Both the position numbers and the translations under genes were made by a program. This document shows positions 18,575 to 27,225 of a stretch of 64,000 nt of DNA, one piece after another (position 1 is the first letter of the stretch; the number at the start of each line of letters is the position of its first letter). This stretch comes from Vreelandella zhanjiangensis DSM 21076 (GTDB lineage: Bacteria > Pseudomonadota > Gammaproteobacteria > Pseudomonadales > Halomonadaceae), in the NCBI RefSeq assembly GCF_000377665.1, contig NZ_KB898647.1, positions 127,559-191,558 of the forward strand, in the 5' to 3' direction. The notes under the pieces were generated by a model. It ran no database searches and was not told where the DNA came from. It was given only the letters and a program-made list of their open reading frames with translations.

Positions 18575-19507
18575 CTATGTTGACAGCGACAAAAAGAACA
18601 GAATCAGTGGGGGTGAGAGCAGCGAAAGAATAAACCCGCTAACTACCGCAATGGGTACGCAGTCGACGCCGCCGTGCTGTTGAATCACGGGCAGCGTAAA
18701 GTCCATTGATGTCGCGCCACCATAGCCAATAGCAAGGGCGGTGTGGCGATGAATCACCAGCGGAATCAAAATAAACGCCAAGAGTTCGCGGGTAAGGTCG
18801 TTAAAAAACGCTACGCCGCCCATCAGCGGTCCTAACTGGTCACCAATTAAGATGGCTGAAAGCGAATACCAGCCAAAGCCAGACGCCATGGCGAGTCCTT
18901 CATTCCAGCTAAGCGATAGCAGGGGTGCCGCCGCCAGCCCCGCCAGAAGAGAACTAACGGCCAGTGTGACCGCGATAGCCAGCCCCAGCCGGTTGAGGAG
19001 AATTTGCTTAAGCGGCATGCCGGAATTACGTAGCTGACAGCCAATCAGCACCAGCAGCGCATACAGCACCCATTCGGCCATAAAATCGGCCGTGGAAAAC
19101 AGACTCTCACCCAGCCAGGGGCCCAGCAGCAGACCGGTAATAACGCCACCGGCAACGACGGCCAGCAAAAGTAACGAGCCCTGCATGGCGGCAAGCTTGC
19201 TAGTTGGAGCATTTTTAACCACCGGTGAATTGCCCGCTTTTAACGCGACCCGGCGAGACAGCCACCAGAGAGCGGCCAGATTAAACACGGTAGTAATGCT
19301 AAACAGCAGTAGCGCATTGCCCCCCAGGCGTGAAAGCTGGCTTGCCAGGTTTTCAAGTCCGGCCAGACTAATCCCCATAAAGAGCAAAATAAGGTAGACC
19401 GAGCCACTGACGGCCCGGTTGATAAGTTGCTGCAAAGGAGTAGAGCGAACGCGTATTAAATAACCCACTATCAGGGGTAGAAGAACAATCAGTAATCCAG
19501 ACAACAT
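18575..19507 (-). CDS. lysO: LysO family L-lysine exporter
   Basis: An inner-membrane protein of 310 residues, almost wholly hydrophobic with about eight predicted membrane segments. It matches the LysO (former YbjE/DUF340) family: the conserved C-terminal half has ASGFGWYSLSAILI, FFNDLTRELLAF and GGATSMDFTLP. In E. coli LysO exports lysine and the toxic analogue thialysine. Length agrees with the family. It starts 16 bases after the DUF3108 gene stop on the same strand, without an obvious Shine-Dalgarno, so translation may be coupled to that gene. Confidence 0.88.
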   Translation of the reverse strand: MLSGLLIVLLPLIVGYLIRVRSTPLQQLINRAVSGSVYLILLFMGISLAGLENLASQLSRLGGNALLLFSITTVFNLAALWWLSRRVALKAGNSPVVKNAPTSKLAAMQGSLLLLAVVAGGVITGLLLGPWLGESLFSTADFMAEWVLYALLVLIGCQLRNSGMPLKQILLNRLGLAIAVTLAVSSLLAGLAAAPLLSLSWNEGLAMASGFGWYSLSAILIGDQLGPLMGGVAFFNDLTRELLAFILIPLVIHRHTALAIGYGGATSMDFTLPVIQQHGGVDCVPIAVVSGFILSLLSPPLILFFLSLST

Positions 19508-19523
19508 CTAAAGTGTAGCTCGT

Positions 19524-20240
19524 TTAGGGGTTAAATTGAGTAAGCCTGATACGGGTTTGACGGCGCCCCTCCTTGCGGTACTCCGCAGATAGAATCAGGC
19601 CAGGCCTATCGGGGTGAAAATTGATTTCCAGGAAACGGTCAGGTTTTTCGATATCGTTTAATACCACCTGCTGAGCCTCGAATTCACCCGCCGGCACGCT
19701 CACCGTCTGCAGGCCTGGCACGGAGTAATACTGGAAATGCTCATCACGGCCGCGATGGTCAACGAACTCGATATCGCACGGCGCGCTTTGCGTGCAATTT
19801 TCATGGCCCGCGCGACGCGATAGATCTACCAGCGCGGCTTGACGGTCTATGGAGGGAATATCGTCTTCATTCAATTGATAGCTGTCGCCAACGCCTATCA
19901 ACGAGTAGCTGCTGCTGTACAGCAGCGAGCGTATTGAGTCTTCGCTGACTGAAAAACGGCTGTATTCCTGACCGCGCGCAATGGTCACTGAAAAGCTCAT
20001 ATCGCTTAACCAATGCAGGCCTTCCTGGCTGAGCTTATGGTTAATGGTGGCCGACGGCCAGCCGCGCGTTTCAAGCCTATACTGGGCTTCAAACGGCGTT
20101 AGATCCGCAAGCTTGCTGGGCGCTTCTTCGCCCGCGCTTACCTGCAGCGAGAATAACGAAAGGCAGGCGGTGCCCAATAGCGTACGGGCCGATAAAGGAA
20201 TGACAGAACCCAAAGGGTGCTTTGAGCGGGCTGGTCGCAT
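19524..20240 (-). CDS. DUF3108 family exported protein
   Basis: 238 residues with a signal peptide: basic start (MRPARSKH), a hydrophobic stretch ending LFSLQVSAGEE and likely cleavage after VSA near residue 37. The mature part resembles DUF3108 proteins, which are periplasmic beta-rich proteins of unknown function (FEAQYRLETRGWP, then a C-terminal VLNDIEKPDRFLEINFHPD). The ATG at 20240 has AAGGAG 7 bases upstream and is preferred to a start 7 codons earlier. A small inverted repeat, GCCCAAT-AA-ATTGGGC, lies at 20267-20282 just upstream. Probably cotranscribed with lysO; no functional link is known to me. Confidence 0.8.
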   Translation of the reverse strand: MRPARSKHPLGSVIPLSARTLLGTACLSLFSLQVSAGEEAPSKLADLTPFEAQYRLETRGWPSATINHKLSQEGLHWLSDMSFSVTIARGQEYSRFSVSEDSIRSLLYSSSYSLIGVGDSYQLNEDDIPSIDRQAALVDLSRRAGHENCTQSAPCDIEFVDHRGRDEHFQYYSVPGLQTVSVPAGEFEAQQVVLNDIEKPDRFLEINFHPDRPGLILSAEYRKEGRRQTRIRLTQFNP

Positions 20241-20550
20241 AGTGACTCTCCTTGTTAGCAAGCGATGCCCAATAAATTGGGCGTTAGGGCAGTGCTAAAG
20301 CGTATTTGATCAATGGCCAGGCGGCGGGTTTAGCGCCATTGCCTGGTTGCTTTGCTCTGTTTCCATGTCTCGATATGTCGGCAAATACGTCTGTCTCGCT
20401 TTTCCATAGCCTGACATAACCATATCCAAACGCTTTATATGTCTATCTTAACATCGGTTACGTACTGATTCCTGGCGACTGCCTATCATCTACCCAAGAA
20501 AACGCCGTGCGCTCTCACCTGACGCGTTCGCTACCCAGGGTTTAAGCATT
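20241..20550. other. Intergenic region, no gene seen
   Basis: 310 bases between the ghrA-like gene and the DUF3108 gene, both on the minus strand. It should contain the promoter of the DUF3108-lysO pair. Apart from the short inverted repeat at 20267-20282 I see no recognisable element. Confidence 0.7.
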
Positions 20551-21486
20551 TTAGTAGCCTTGGTTGGGGTTAACGGTAGTCAGCGTTTCACCTGCCTCAA
20601 AGGCATGCAGATAGGAAATAACCTGGTCAATGGCGTCATTTAGTGGGGTTGGGGCCGCCATATGAGGTGTGACTATCACCCGTGGATGCTGCCAAAGAGG
20701 ATTTCCAGCAGGCAGCGGCTCTTCGCAAAACACATCTAACAGTGCGCCGCGTAGGTGGCCGGGTTGGCTGTTATTACCTAACGCCTCAAGAAGCGCCTGT
20801 TCATCAATCAGACTGCCCCGCCCGGGGTTTATCACGCTGGCGCCTTTGGGCAGTTTGGCAAGCCGTTCGGCGTTAAGAATGCCTTGGGTAGCGGGAGTGT
20901 CGGGCAGAATAGTGACTACGCTCTGCACCTGGCTAAGCAGCTTATCCAGCCCTTCATCGCCATGCAAACACTGTACGCCTTTAATCGTCTTGGGCGAGCG
21001 GCTCCAGCCCAGCACAGGAAAGCCTGCCTGTTGTAGGGCGCTTGCCACATACGCGCCGATGGCTCCTAGACCGAGCACACCCACCGGCCAATCGGCTTTA
21101 TCAACCACGCGTTGTGGCTGCCATTTGGCGCTGGCTTGCTGAGCGGCGTAGCAGTCCATGCTGCGGTAAAAGTGCAAGACGCCGTAGAGGACATAGTCGG
21201 CCATGAGATCGCCCATACCCGCATCGCGCAGTTTCACGATGGGAACATCGGCGGGCAGCCCTGGCGTATTGAGCAAATAATCCACTCCGGCGCCCAGGTT
21301 GATGATGCCTTTAAGCTGAGTCTGCTCTTTCAAGAGATGCGCAGGCGCCTTCCACACGGCGAGATAGTCAGCATTTTGTCGCGCCTCTTCGGGAGCATCG
21401 CTGGTGACGATCGTCGCGTCAGGTAGCGCTTCAGAAAGGGCCGTGCGCCATTGTTCGGCCTCGTCGGTATGCACAACAATTTTCAT
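20551..21486 (-). CDS. ghrA: GhrA-type glyoxylate/hydroxypyruvate reductase
   Basis: A D-isomer-specific 2-hydroxyacid dehydrogenase of 311 residues, the length of E. coli GhrA. These cytoplasmic enzymes reduce glyoxylate and hydroxypyruvate with NADPH. Seen: the catalytic-domain start (MKIVVHTD), INLGAGVDYLL near 62-72, the dinucleotide motif GVLGLGAIG near 136-144, then the catalytic Arg in NPGRGSLIDE, Glu in DVFCEEPLP and His in TPHMAAPT. AGGAG lies 5-6 bases before the ATG. It is divergent from the topoisomerase gene. The exact substrate cannot be fixed from sequence. Confidence 0.85.
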   Translation of the reverse strand: MKIVVHTDEAEQWRTALSEALPDATIVTSDAPEEARQNADYLAVWKAPAHLLKEQTQLKGIINLGAGVDYLLNTPGLPADVPIVKLRDAGMGDLMADYVLYGVLHFYRSMDCYAAQQASAKWQPQRVVDKADWPVGVLGLGAIGAYVASALQQAGFPVLGWSRSPKTIKGVQCLHGDEGLDKLLSQVQSVVTILPDTPATQGILNAERLAKLPKGASVINPGRGSLIDEQALLEALGNNSQPGHLRGALLDVFCEEPLPAGNPLWQHPRVIVTPHMAAPTPLNDAIDQVISYLHAFEAGETLTTVNPNQGY

Positions 21487-21624
21487 CTTGTCTCCTGGCG
21501 TGGTGGATTCATCTGTTAACTATCATGGGTGAGGTCGACTGCAGGCTGCAAGTCGTAACATGTCACGATAAAACGCTTCGTTTGGCCTACGCTTAGACGA
21601 ACATCACGGTAAAGGGAAATTACC

Positions 21625-22635
21625 ATGCCCGAGGCTTCGCTTCGTAAGGTGACTCGCCACCGCAGTGGCAAGGGGTTCACTTATAAAACACCCACAGGAA
21701 AGACGTTACGCGATAAGCGCTGGCGGGAATGGATCGATTCGCTAGCCATTCCTCCTGCCTGGCATGAAGTCGAGATCACGCTAAACCGTCGCCATCATAT
21801 TTATGCGGTAGGGCGTGATGACGCTGGGCGCAAACAGTACATCTATAACCCCAAATGGCGAGAAGCTCGCGAGGCAAAAAAGTTTGATCGTATCGTCGAC
21901 TTCGCCCAACGGCTGACTACCATGCGGCGTATAACGGGCCAGCATTTAACGCTTGAAGGCCTGCCCCGGGAGAAAGTGTTGGCCTGCATGGTACGGCTGA
22001 TCGACAGCGCCTACTTTCGGCCCGGCAGTGAACGCTATCGACGGGAAAACGAATCCTACGGGTTAACCACCATGCGCTCCAAGCACCTCACCATTGAGGG
22101 CGATGAGCTGATTTTTGATTATCAGGGTAAAAGTGGCCAGCAACAGCATCGGGTCGTCGAGGATGCGAAGCTCGCCCAGGTGGTCGCTGAGCTTGACGAT
22201 ATTCCAGGTTACGAAATCTTTAAGTACTTTGACGAAGATGGCAGCAAGGTGCGTGTCGATAGTGCTGATCTGAACGACTATATCCACGAAGTAATGGGCG
22301 AAGCTTTCAGCGCAAAAGATTTCCGCACCTGGGCAGGTACGTCACTTGCCGCATTGGCGCTTGAAGAGCTGGGTATTGGCGAAGATGACAAGGCTAGCCA
22401 GAAAAATGTCCGTCAGGCGGTGGAGCGTGTGGCGCAATCGCTAGGCAATACGCCAAGTATCGCTAAGGCCAGCTACATTGACCCGCGGGTGGTCGAGAGT
22501 TACCTGGATGGCCGCACCTTGGAGCACTTTCGCCAGCTGGTTAAGAACGAACTTGAAAACGAGCAGCTCATTGGTCCGGATGAACGCGCCGTACTGGAGC
22601 TTTTACGCAGCCGTTTGAAAGAACAATTGAACTGA
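21625..22635 (+). CDS. DNA topoisomerase IB (poxvirus type)
   Basis: 336 residues. A bacterial relative of vaccinia-type topoisomerase IB, which relaxes DNA supercoils through a 3'-phosphotyrosine link. Seen: an N-terminal domain (about 20-95, with IPPAWHEVEI) and a catalytic domain with the inferred residues R132 (AYFRPGSERY), K169 (YQGKSG), R234 (KDFRTWAGT) and the nucleophile Y284 (KASYIDPRVV). All catalytic positions seem intact. AAGGGAAA precedes the ATG. It stands alone between divergent ghrA and the ectoine cluster. Confidence 0.92.
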   Translation: MPEASLRKVTRHRSGKGFTYKTPTGKTLRDKRWREWIDSLAIPPAWHEVEITLNRRHHIYAVGRDDAGRKQYIYNPKWREAREAKKFDRIVDFAQRLTTMRRITGQHLTLEGLPREKVLACMVRLIDSAYFRPGSERYRRENESYGLTTMRSKHLTIEGDELIFDYQGKSGQQQHRVVEDAKLAQVVAELDDIPGYEIFKYFDEDGSKVRVDSADLNDYIHEVMGEAFSAKDFRTWAGTSLAALALEELGIGEDDKASQKNVRQAVERVAQSLGNTPSIAKASYIDPRVVESYLDGRTLEHFRQLVKNELENEQLIGPDERAVLELLRSRLKEQLN

Positions 22636-22649
22636 GGGGCATAAAGGTT

Positions 22650-22680
22650 TTGACCCGCAACCAAGGGGTGGTGCTAGTAT
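22650..22680 (+). promoter_or_regulatory. Candidate sigma-70 promoter of doeA
   Basis: TTGACC at 22650-22655 and an extended -10 box TGC-TAGTAT at 22672-22680, separated by 19 bases between hexamers (longer than ideal, eased by the TG extension). It lies just past the topoisomerase stop and about 120 bases before the doeA start. Prediction from sequence only. Confidence 0.5.
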
Positions 22681-22707
22681 CGGGCTAAGACGACATTGGC
22701 AAGCCCT

Positions 22708-22747
22708 CAAGCGGCGGGGCCAGGTCGACCCTCTGGTCCGTTGCTTG
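22708..22747 (+). promoter_or_regulatory. doeA: Long stem-loop in the doeA leader
   Basis: The arm starting CAAGCGGCGGGGCCAG can pair with CTGGTCCGTTGCTTG across a 9-nt loop, giving about 15 pairs (a few G-U) with one bulge. It sits between the predicted promoter and the doeA start codon, about 50 bases upstream of the ATG. No T run follows, so it is not a plain terminator. Confidence 0.6.
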
Positions 22748-22799
22748 GCGTAAAAAAACGCGCACCGGTTCTTGGTGATCTTTGATGGTGAGTTGCCCG

Positions 22800-23999
22800 A
22801 TGACTCAGGTTTCCCTGCCTTTTACGCGTGAAGAGTATGCTCAGCGCCTGTGGAAGGTGCGTGCTGAAATGGCCAGCCGCGGTATTGATGTATTGATCGT
22901 CAGTGATCCATCTAACATGGCGTGGCTGACTGGCTATGATGGCTGGTCTTTTTATGTACACCAGTGCGTACTGGTGAGCCTTGAGGGCGAGCCGGTATGG
23001 TTTGGGCGGCGTATGGATGCCAATGGTGCGCTGCGAACCTGCTGGATCGACCCTGCCAATATTACCTATTACCCGGATTACTACGTTCAGAATCCGGATA
23101 TGCACCCGATGGATTATCTGGCCCAGTCGATCATGCCTGACCGCGGCTGGCATACCGGCGTGGTGGGCATGGAGATGGATAACTACTATTTCTCTGCCAA
23201 AGCCTATCAGAGCCTGCTGCGTGAGCTGCCCCACGCGCGCTTTATAGATGCCAATGCGCTGGTCAACTGGTGCCGGGCGATCAAGTCGCCCCAGGAAATC
23301 GCCTATATGCGCATTGCCGGCAAGATTGTTGAAGGCATGCACTCGCGCATTCTGGAAGTTATCGAGCCGGGCCTGCCCAAGAGCAAGCTGGTCTCGGAGA
23401 TTTATCGGGTGGGGATCGAAGGCTTTGTGGATGAAAACGGCAAAGTACACGGCGGTGATTATCCCGCCATTGTGCCCATGCTGCCGACCGGTAAAGATGC
23501 CGCTGCCCCGCATTTAACCTGGGACGATACGCCGTTTCGTGAAGGCGAGGGCACGTTCTTCGAGATTGCCGGGGTGTTCAAGCGTTATCACGCGCCTATG
23601 TCGCGTACCGTGTTTCTGGGCCGGCCGCCGACCGACTTTATTCGCGCTGAATCGGCCCTGCTGGAAGGTATCGAAAATGGCCTGGCGGTCGCCAAGCCCG
23701 GCAATCGCACCGCCGATATCGCGATGGCCTTGGGCGCTGCCATGGATAAATACGGCTTTGACCGGGGTGGCGCACGGTGTGGTTATCCCATCGGTATCTC
23801 CTATCCGCCGGATTGGGGCGAGCGCACCATGAGCCTGCGCCCCTCTGATGAGTCCATCCTGAAGCCCGGCATGACCTTTCACTTTATGCCTGGATTATGG
23901 GTGGAAGACTGGGGGCTGGAAATTACCGAAAGCATCCTGATTACTGAAACAGGCTGTGAAACGCTGGCCAATTTTCCACGGCAGTTATTTGTTAAATAA
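22800..23999 (+). CDS. doeA: Ectoine hydrolase DoeA
   Basis: DoeA (399 residues, the length of the Halomonas elongata enzyme) opens the ectoine ring to N-alpha-acetyl-L-2,4-diaminobutyrate. It has the creatinase / peptidase M24 pita-bread fold: an N-terminal domain (1-160) and a C-terminal domain with EGTFFEIAGVFKRYHAP, GGARCGYPIGISYPPDWGE and GMTFHFMPGLW. Long stretches agree with my recollection of H. elongata DoeA. Start codons lie upstream in frame (22782), but the ATG at 22800 reproduces the H. elongata N-terminus MTQVSLPF. First gene of the doeA-doeB-doeX group. Confidence 0.97.
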   Translation: MTQVSLPFTREEYAQRLWKVRAEMASRGIDVLIVSDPSNMAWLTGYDGWSFYVHQCVLVSLEGEPVWFGRRMDANGALRTCWIDPANITYYPDYYVQNPDMHPMDYLAQSIMPDRGWHTGVVGMEMDNYYFSAKAYQSLLRELPHARFIDANALVNWCRAIKSPQEIAYMRIAGKIVEGMHSRILEVIEPGLPKSKLVSEIYRVGIEGFVDENGKVHGGDYPAIVPMLPTGKDAAAPHLTWDDTPFREGEGTFFEIAGVFKRYHAPMSRTVFLGRPPTDFIRAESALLEGIENGLAVAKPGNRTADIAMALGAAMDKYGFDRGGARCGYPIGISYPPDWGERTMSLRPSDESILKPGMTFHFMPGLWVEDWGLEITESILITETGCETLANFPRQLFVK

Positions 24000-24049
24000 T
24001 AAGTCGTTAAATGACGATAAGCCGTTAAGCAACTGATTAAGGATTCGTT

Positions 24050-25066
24050 ATGACCCTGCGACCGAGCCCGATTTCCGCGACTGTCGACTTTGATGCTGAC
24101 GGCGTGCAGCACGGTTTTTTAAAGCTGCCTATCTCCACCGATATTTCGGCCTGGGGGGCGATAATGATCCCGATCACGGTGGTCAAAAATGGTGAAGGCC
24201 CGACGGCGCTATTAACCGGCGGTAACCATGGCGACGAGTATGAAGGTATTACTTCACTGCTTAAGCTTGCCAATGCGCTTACCGCAGAGGAAGTGAGTGG
24301 CCGCGTCATCATCGTGCCGTGCATGAATACTCCGGCCGTAATGGCAGGCACGCGCACCTCACCCATGGACAAAGGCAACCTTAACCGCAGCTTTCCGGGC
24401 GACCCCAACGGCAGCGTAACGCTGCAAATCGCCGACTACTTTACCCGCGTGCTGGTGCCCATGAGCGATGTGGTGCTGGATCTGCACTCGGGTGGCCGCA
24501 CGCTGGATATTCTGCCGTTCGGCGCTTCTCATGTGCTGGATGACAAGGCCCAGCAGCAGGCCGCGCTGGAAGGCGCCAAAGCGTTTGGTGCGCCTTACGC
24601 CATGGTGATGTTTGAGCTGGATGCTGAAAAACTCTTTGATACCGCCTGCGAGCGTCAGGGCAAGGTGTTTGTAGCCACGGAACTGGGCGGCGGCGGCACT
24701 TCCACGCCGCAAAGCATGGCGATTACCGAGCGCGGCGTGCGCAACTTCCTGATCCATTACGGGCTAATAGCAGGCGAGGTAGAAATACCTGAAAGCGGGC
24801 AGATCTATCTCGATATGCCGGATGCCAGCTGCTACGTGCAGAGCCAGCACTCCGGCGTACTTGAGCTTTGCGTGGCGCTGGGCGATGCCGTGACGAAAGG
24901 GCAGGTGTTGGCTTACATTTTTGATATGACCCGCACCGGCAGCGAGCCGGTTGCCTACCGCGCCGAACGCGATGGCATTTTGATGGCCCGGCGCGCGCCG
25001 GCACTGGTCAACATGGGGGACACCATTGCGGTGATTGCCGATGTTGTTGATCGCCTGGAGGCGTAG
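24050..25066 (+). CDS. doeB: N-alpha-acetyl-L-2,4-diaminobutyrate deacetylase DoeB
   Basis: DoeB (338 residues) removes the acetyl group from the DoeA product, giving L-2,4-diaminobutyrate and acetate. It belongs to the zinc-dependent succinylglutamate desuccinylase / aspartoacylase family: zinc ligands in GGNHGDEYEG (about 57-66) and DLHSGGR (about 144-150), substrate contacts around KGNLNRSFPGD. AAGGA lies 7 bases before the ATG. It starts 50 bases after doeA and ends 8 bases before doeX, so the three genes form an operon. Confidence 0.96.
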   Translation: MTLRPSPISATVDFDADGVQHGFLKLPISTDISAWGAIMIPITVVKNGEGPTALLTGGNHGDEYEGITSLLKLANALTAEEVSGRVIIVPCMNTPAVMAGTRTSPMDKGNLNRSFPGDPNGSVTLQIADYFTRVLVPMSDVVLDLHSGGRTLDILPFGASHVLDDKAQQQAALEGAKAFGAPYAMVMFELDAEKLFDTACERQGKVFVATELGGGGTSTPQSMAITERGVRNFLIHYGLIAGEVEIPESGQIYLDMPDASCYVQSQHSGVLELCVALGDAVTKGQVLAYIFDMTRTGSEPVAYRAERDGILMARRAPALVNMGDTIAVIADVVDRLEA

Positions 25067-25074
25067 CCCTAGGC

Positions 25075-25551
25075 ATGATGAAACTCGACCGTTTTGATCT
25101 TAAAATTCTCGATATCCTCTCCCGTGATGGGCGGATCACCAAGTCCAAGCTGGCCGAGGCAATCAACCTTTCGATCAGCCCCTGTTGGGAGCGCGTCAAG
25201 CGTTTGGAAAAGGCGGGGGTTATTCAGGGCTACACAGCGTGTATCAATGCCGATGTACTGGTGCCGCGCAACCCGGTGTGGGTGCAGATTGAGCTTAAAG
25301 CGCACAATGCCGAAAGCTTTGCGCGCTTTGAAGCCCTTGTAATGGATACACCAGAGGTCACCGAATGTGTCGCCGTCGGCGGTGGGGTCGATTATCTGGT
25401 GAAGTTTGAGGCCCGTACGATTGATAGCTATCAGCGGCTAATGGATAAATGGCTAGTATCCGAAGCGGGCATTGAGCGTTACTTCACCTATATCGTGACC
25501 AAGACGGTCAAGCGTGAGCCGCTGCCTGTCGATGTTGACGCATTTCTCTGA
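25075..25551 (+). CDS. doeX: Lrp/AsnC-family regulator DoeX
   Basis: 158 residues: an N-terminal helix-turn-helix (about 5-60, RITKSKLAEAINLS and ERVKRLEKAGVI) and a C-terminal RAM ligand-binding domain (about 70-145, VGGGVDYLVKFEA). In H. elongata a gene of this family follows doeAB, and its product controls ectoine breakdown; N-alpha-acetyl-diaminobutyrate or diaminobutyrate is the likely effector (family knowledge, not visible here). Two adjacent ATGs (25075 and 25078) could start it. Possible targets nearby are the inverted repeats upstream of doeA and doeD. Confidence 0.93.
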   Translation: MMKLDRFDLKILDILSRDGRITKSKLAEAINLSISPCWERVKRLEKAGVIQGYTACINADVLVPRNPVWVQIELKAHNAESFARFEALVMDTPEVTECVAVGGGVDYLVKFEARTIDSYQRLMDKWLVSEAGIERYFTYIVTKTVKREPLPVDVDAFL

Positions 25552-25626
25552 TCTTAATCATCTGGTTAATGGCGTTTTAGCGGGCGGGATACGCTGAAGT
25601 GAGCGCAAGCAGGCTTTAGGGGACCA

Positions 25627-26844
25627 TTATAATATGTTCATGGCCTCACCAGATGCTAATGGGGGGCATGTAGCGCTATGAACATTGTGGCATACCCGGT
25701 TACGGCCCTCGCGTTTCGCTTGATAAAGCGCTTCATCGGCCGATTTGATCAAGGTTTGAAGGTTGGTACTGTCGTCTAGCGAGCCATAACACACTCCAAC
25801 ACTGACACTTAGTATGCCGTCTGTGGGCTGATGAGGTATGGCAAGATCAATAATCTGCTGGCGGATGCTCTCTGCTAAGACAAGAGAGCTTTTAAATGAG
25901 GATGCCTCATTGTGATGTAAAACCAGAAACTCTTCCCCGCCATATCGGCACACAACGTCGTTAGTATCACAGGCGCTGCGTAGAGCTTCTGCCACTTTAC
26001 ATAGACAGCTATCACCTTGGGTATGACCATAGTAGTCGTTATAAGCTTTGAAATTATCCACATCGATAAGGATGATGGCCACCCTTCTGGACGCGCTGAC
26101 GTTTCGCTGAAGCGCTTTGGCGTGAAGAGCCAGGGCTCGGCGATTGGCAAGATCGGTAAGAGGGTCAATGCAAGAAAGTCGCTCTAACTCCGCGTTACGA
26201 GTGGCTAATTCTTCGCGTAGCTGCTCTACGCTCACTTTTTCCAGATAGAGCCTTAAAGATTCGGCTGAGAAACGATAGTTGGCCATTAACGAAAGCACCA
26301 GTACAGGCATCCCTACAGATAGGTGATGGAGAACATACCCGACGCTGGCGCCTTCCAAAAACCAGATGGTGGTATAAAGGCAGGCAAATACAAATAGAGA
26401 ACCATAAAGACTGTACTCAAACGGGGGGTTAATAACGATGGTGAGCACTAAAAAAAATACCAGCCCCGCGTAAAAATAATTTAATACGTTAGGATCATTG
26501 GAGCCGAGAAGAACTACACACCATACGAGGGTGCCCAGGCAAGCTTGGCAAACACCGGCTAGTTCCTTGTGGCGAATAGAAACCGACCACTGATAGTAAG
26601 CAAATAGCATAATGGTCGGTGGCCCAACGATTAATCCACGCAACAACACTGAGCGTAAAGTAATATCAGGCAGCAAATTGATATCGACAAGCGTATAAGA
26701 GAAATAGAACGTGGCCAGCCAAACGGTAATACGTTTGAGCGAGCGCAGACGCTCATCCTGCCGGTCACTGTCGTATAGGTCGCGCACCGTCACGTTACCG
26801 AGACACTGTGAAAGCTGCTGATAATAGGCAGAAAATCGGTACAC
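25627..26844 (-). CDS. Membrane-bound GGDEF diguanylate cyclase
   Basis: 405 residues. The N-terminal half (about 35-190) has six hydrophobic segments forming a membrane sensor of no named type; a short coiled stretch (about 198-222, QLREELATRNAELERL) joins it to a GGDEF domain (about 225-385). The active-site motif is GGEEF at 302-306, a functional variant, with the metal site DVDNFKAYND at 261-270, so c-di-GMP synthesis is expected. The product-inhibition site (RxxD just upstream) reads DTND, so it is missing. The gene lies between doeX and doeC on the opposite strand and interrupts the catabolic cluster. The signal sensed is unknown. Confidence 0.92.
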   Translation of the reverse strand: MYRFSAYYQQLSQCLGNVTVRDLYDSDRQDERLRSLKRITVWLATFYFSYTLVDINLLPDITLRSVLLRGLIVGPPTIMLFAYYQWSVSIRHKELAGVCQACLGTLVWCVVLLGSNDPNVLNYFYAGLVFFLVLTIVINPPFEYSLYGSLFVFACLYTTIWFLEGASVGYVLHHLSVGMPVLVLSLMANYRFSAESLRLYLEKVSVEQLREELATRNAELERLSCIDPLTDLANRRALALHAKALQRNVSASRRVAIILIDVDNFKAYNDYYGHTQGDSCLCKVAEALRSACDTNDVVCRYGGEEFLVLHHNEASSFKSSLVLAESIRQQIIDLAIPHQPTDGILSVSVGVCYGSLDDSTNLQTLIKSADEALYQAKREGRNRVCHNVHSATCPPLASGEAMNIL

Positions 26845-27225
26845 GGAAAAGGTCTCTCAGCTTACTAAGCCTTAACGTAACTATATTTGTTGAGCAAGTT
26901 GGCTCACAATTGTCAGAACTAGAGTCATCTTAGCCGAGTATTATGGTAAGAAACGTTTAAATTTAAAATATCGCGACTATTTACACTCTTTGTAATTTTA
27001 GTTTGATAGTGCGTACCGATACGCTTGCACAAGCCAAAAAAAACCACTTCCAAACGCCCGTTGACAAAAAAAGCCGCACGATAAGCACGGGTTTTCAAAA
27101 ACACTTCGTGCGCTATCTCCCTTACGCTAGGCACATCAAAAAAATTGGCCAAAAGCCGATCTTTTTCAATCGTCAACGCGCAACGGTTTGTCGCCTTTCA
27201 GTGGCTTCAACCAGGGGAGGTTCCC
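26845..27225. other. Divergent promoter region between cyclase gene and doeC
   Basis: 381 bases, A/T-rich near the cyclase side, with no gene I can support. It must contain promoters for the cyclase gene (minus) and doeC (plus). TTGACA occurs at 27061-27066 but has no matching -10 box in register. GGGGAGG lies before the doeC ATG. Two short overlapping frames (26925-27176 minus, 27003-27254 plus) lack recognisable features. Confidence 0.65.

Noticed and set aside
27061..27066. TTGACA as a -35 box for doeC
   Set aside because: No acceptable -10 hexamer 16-18 bases downstream.
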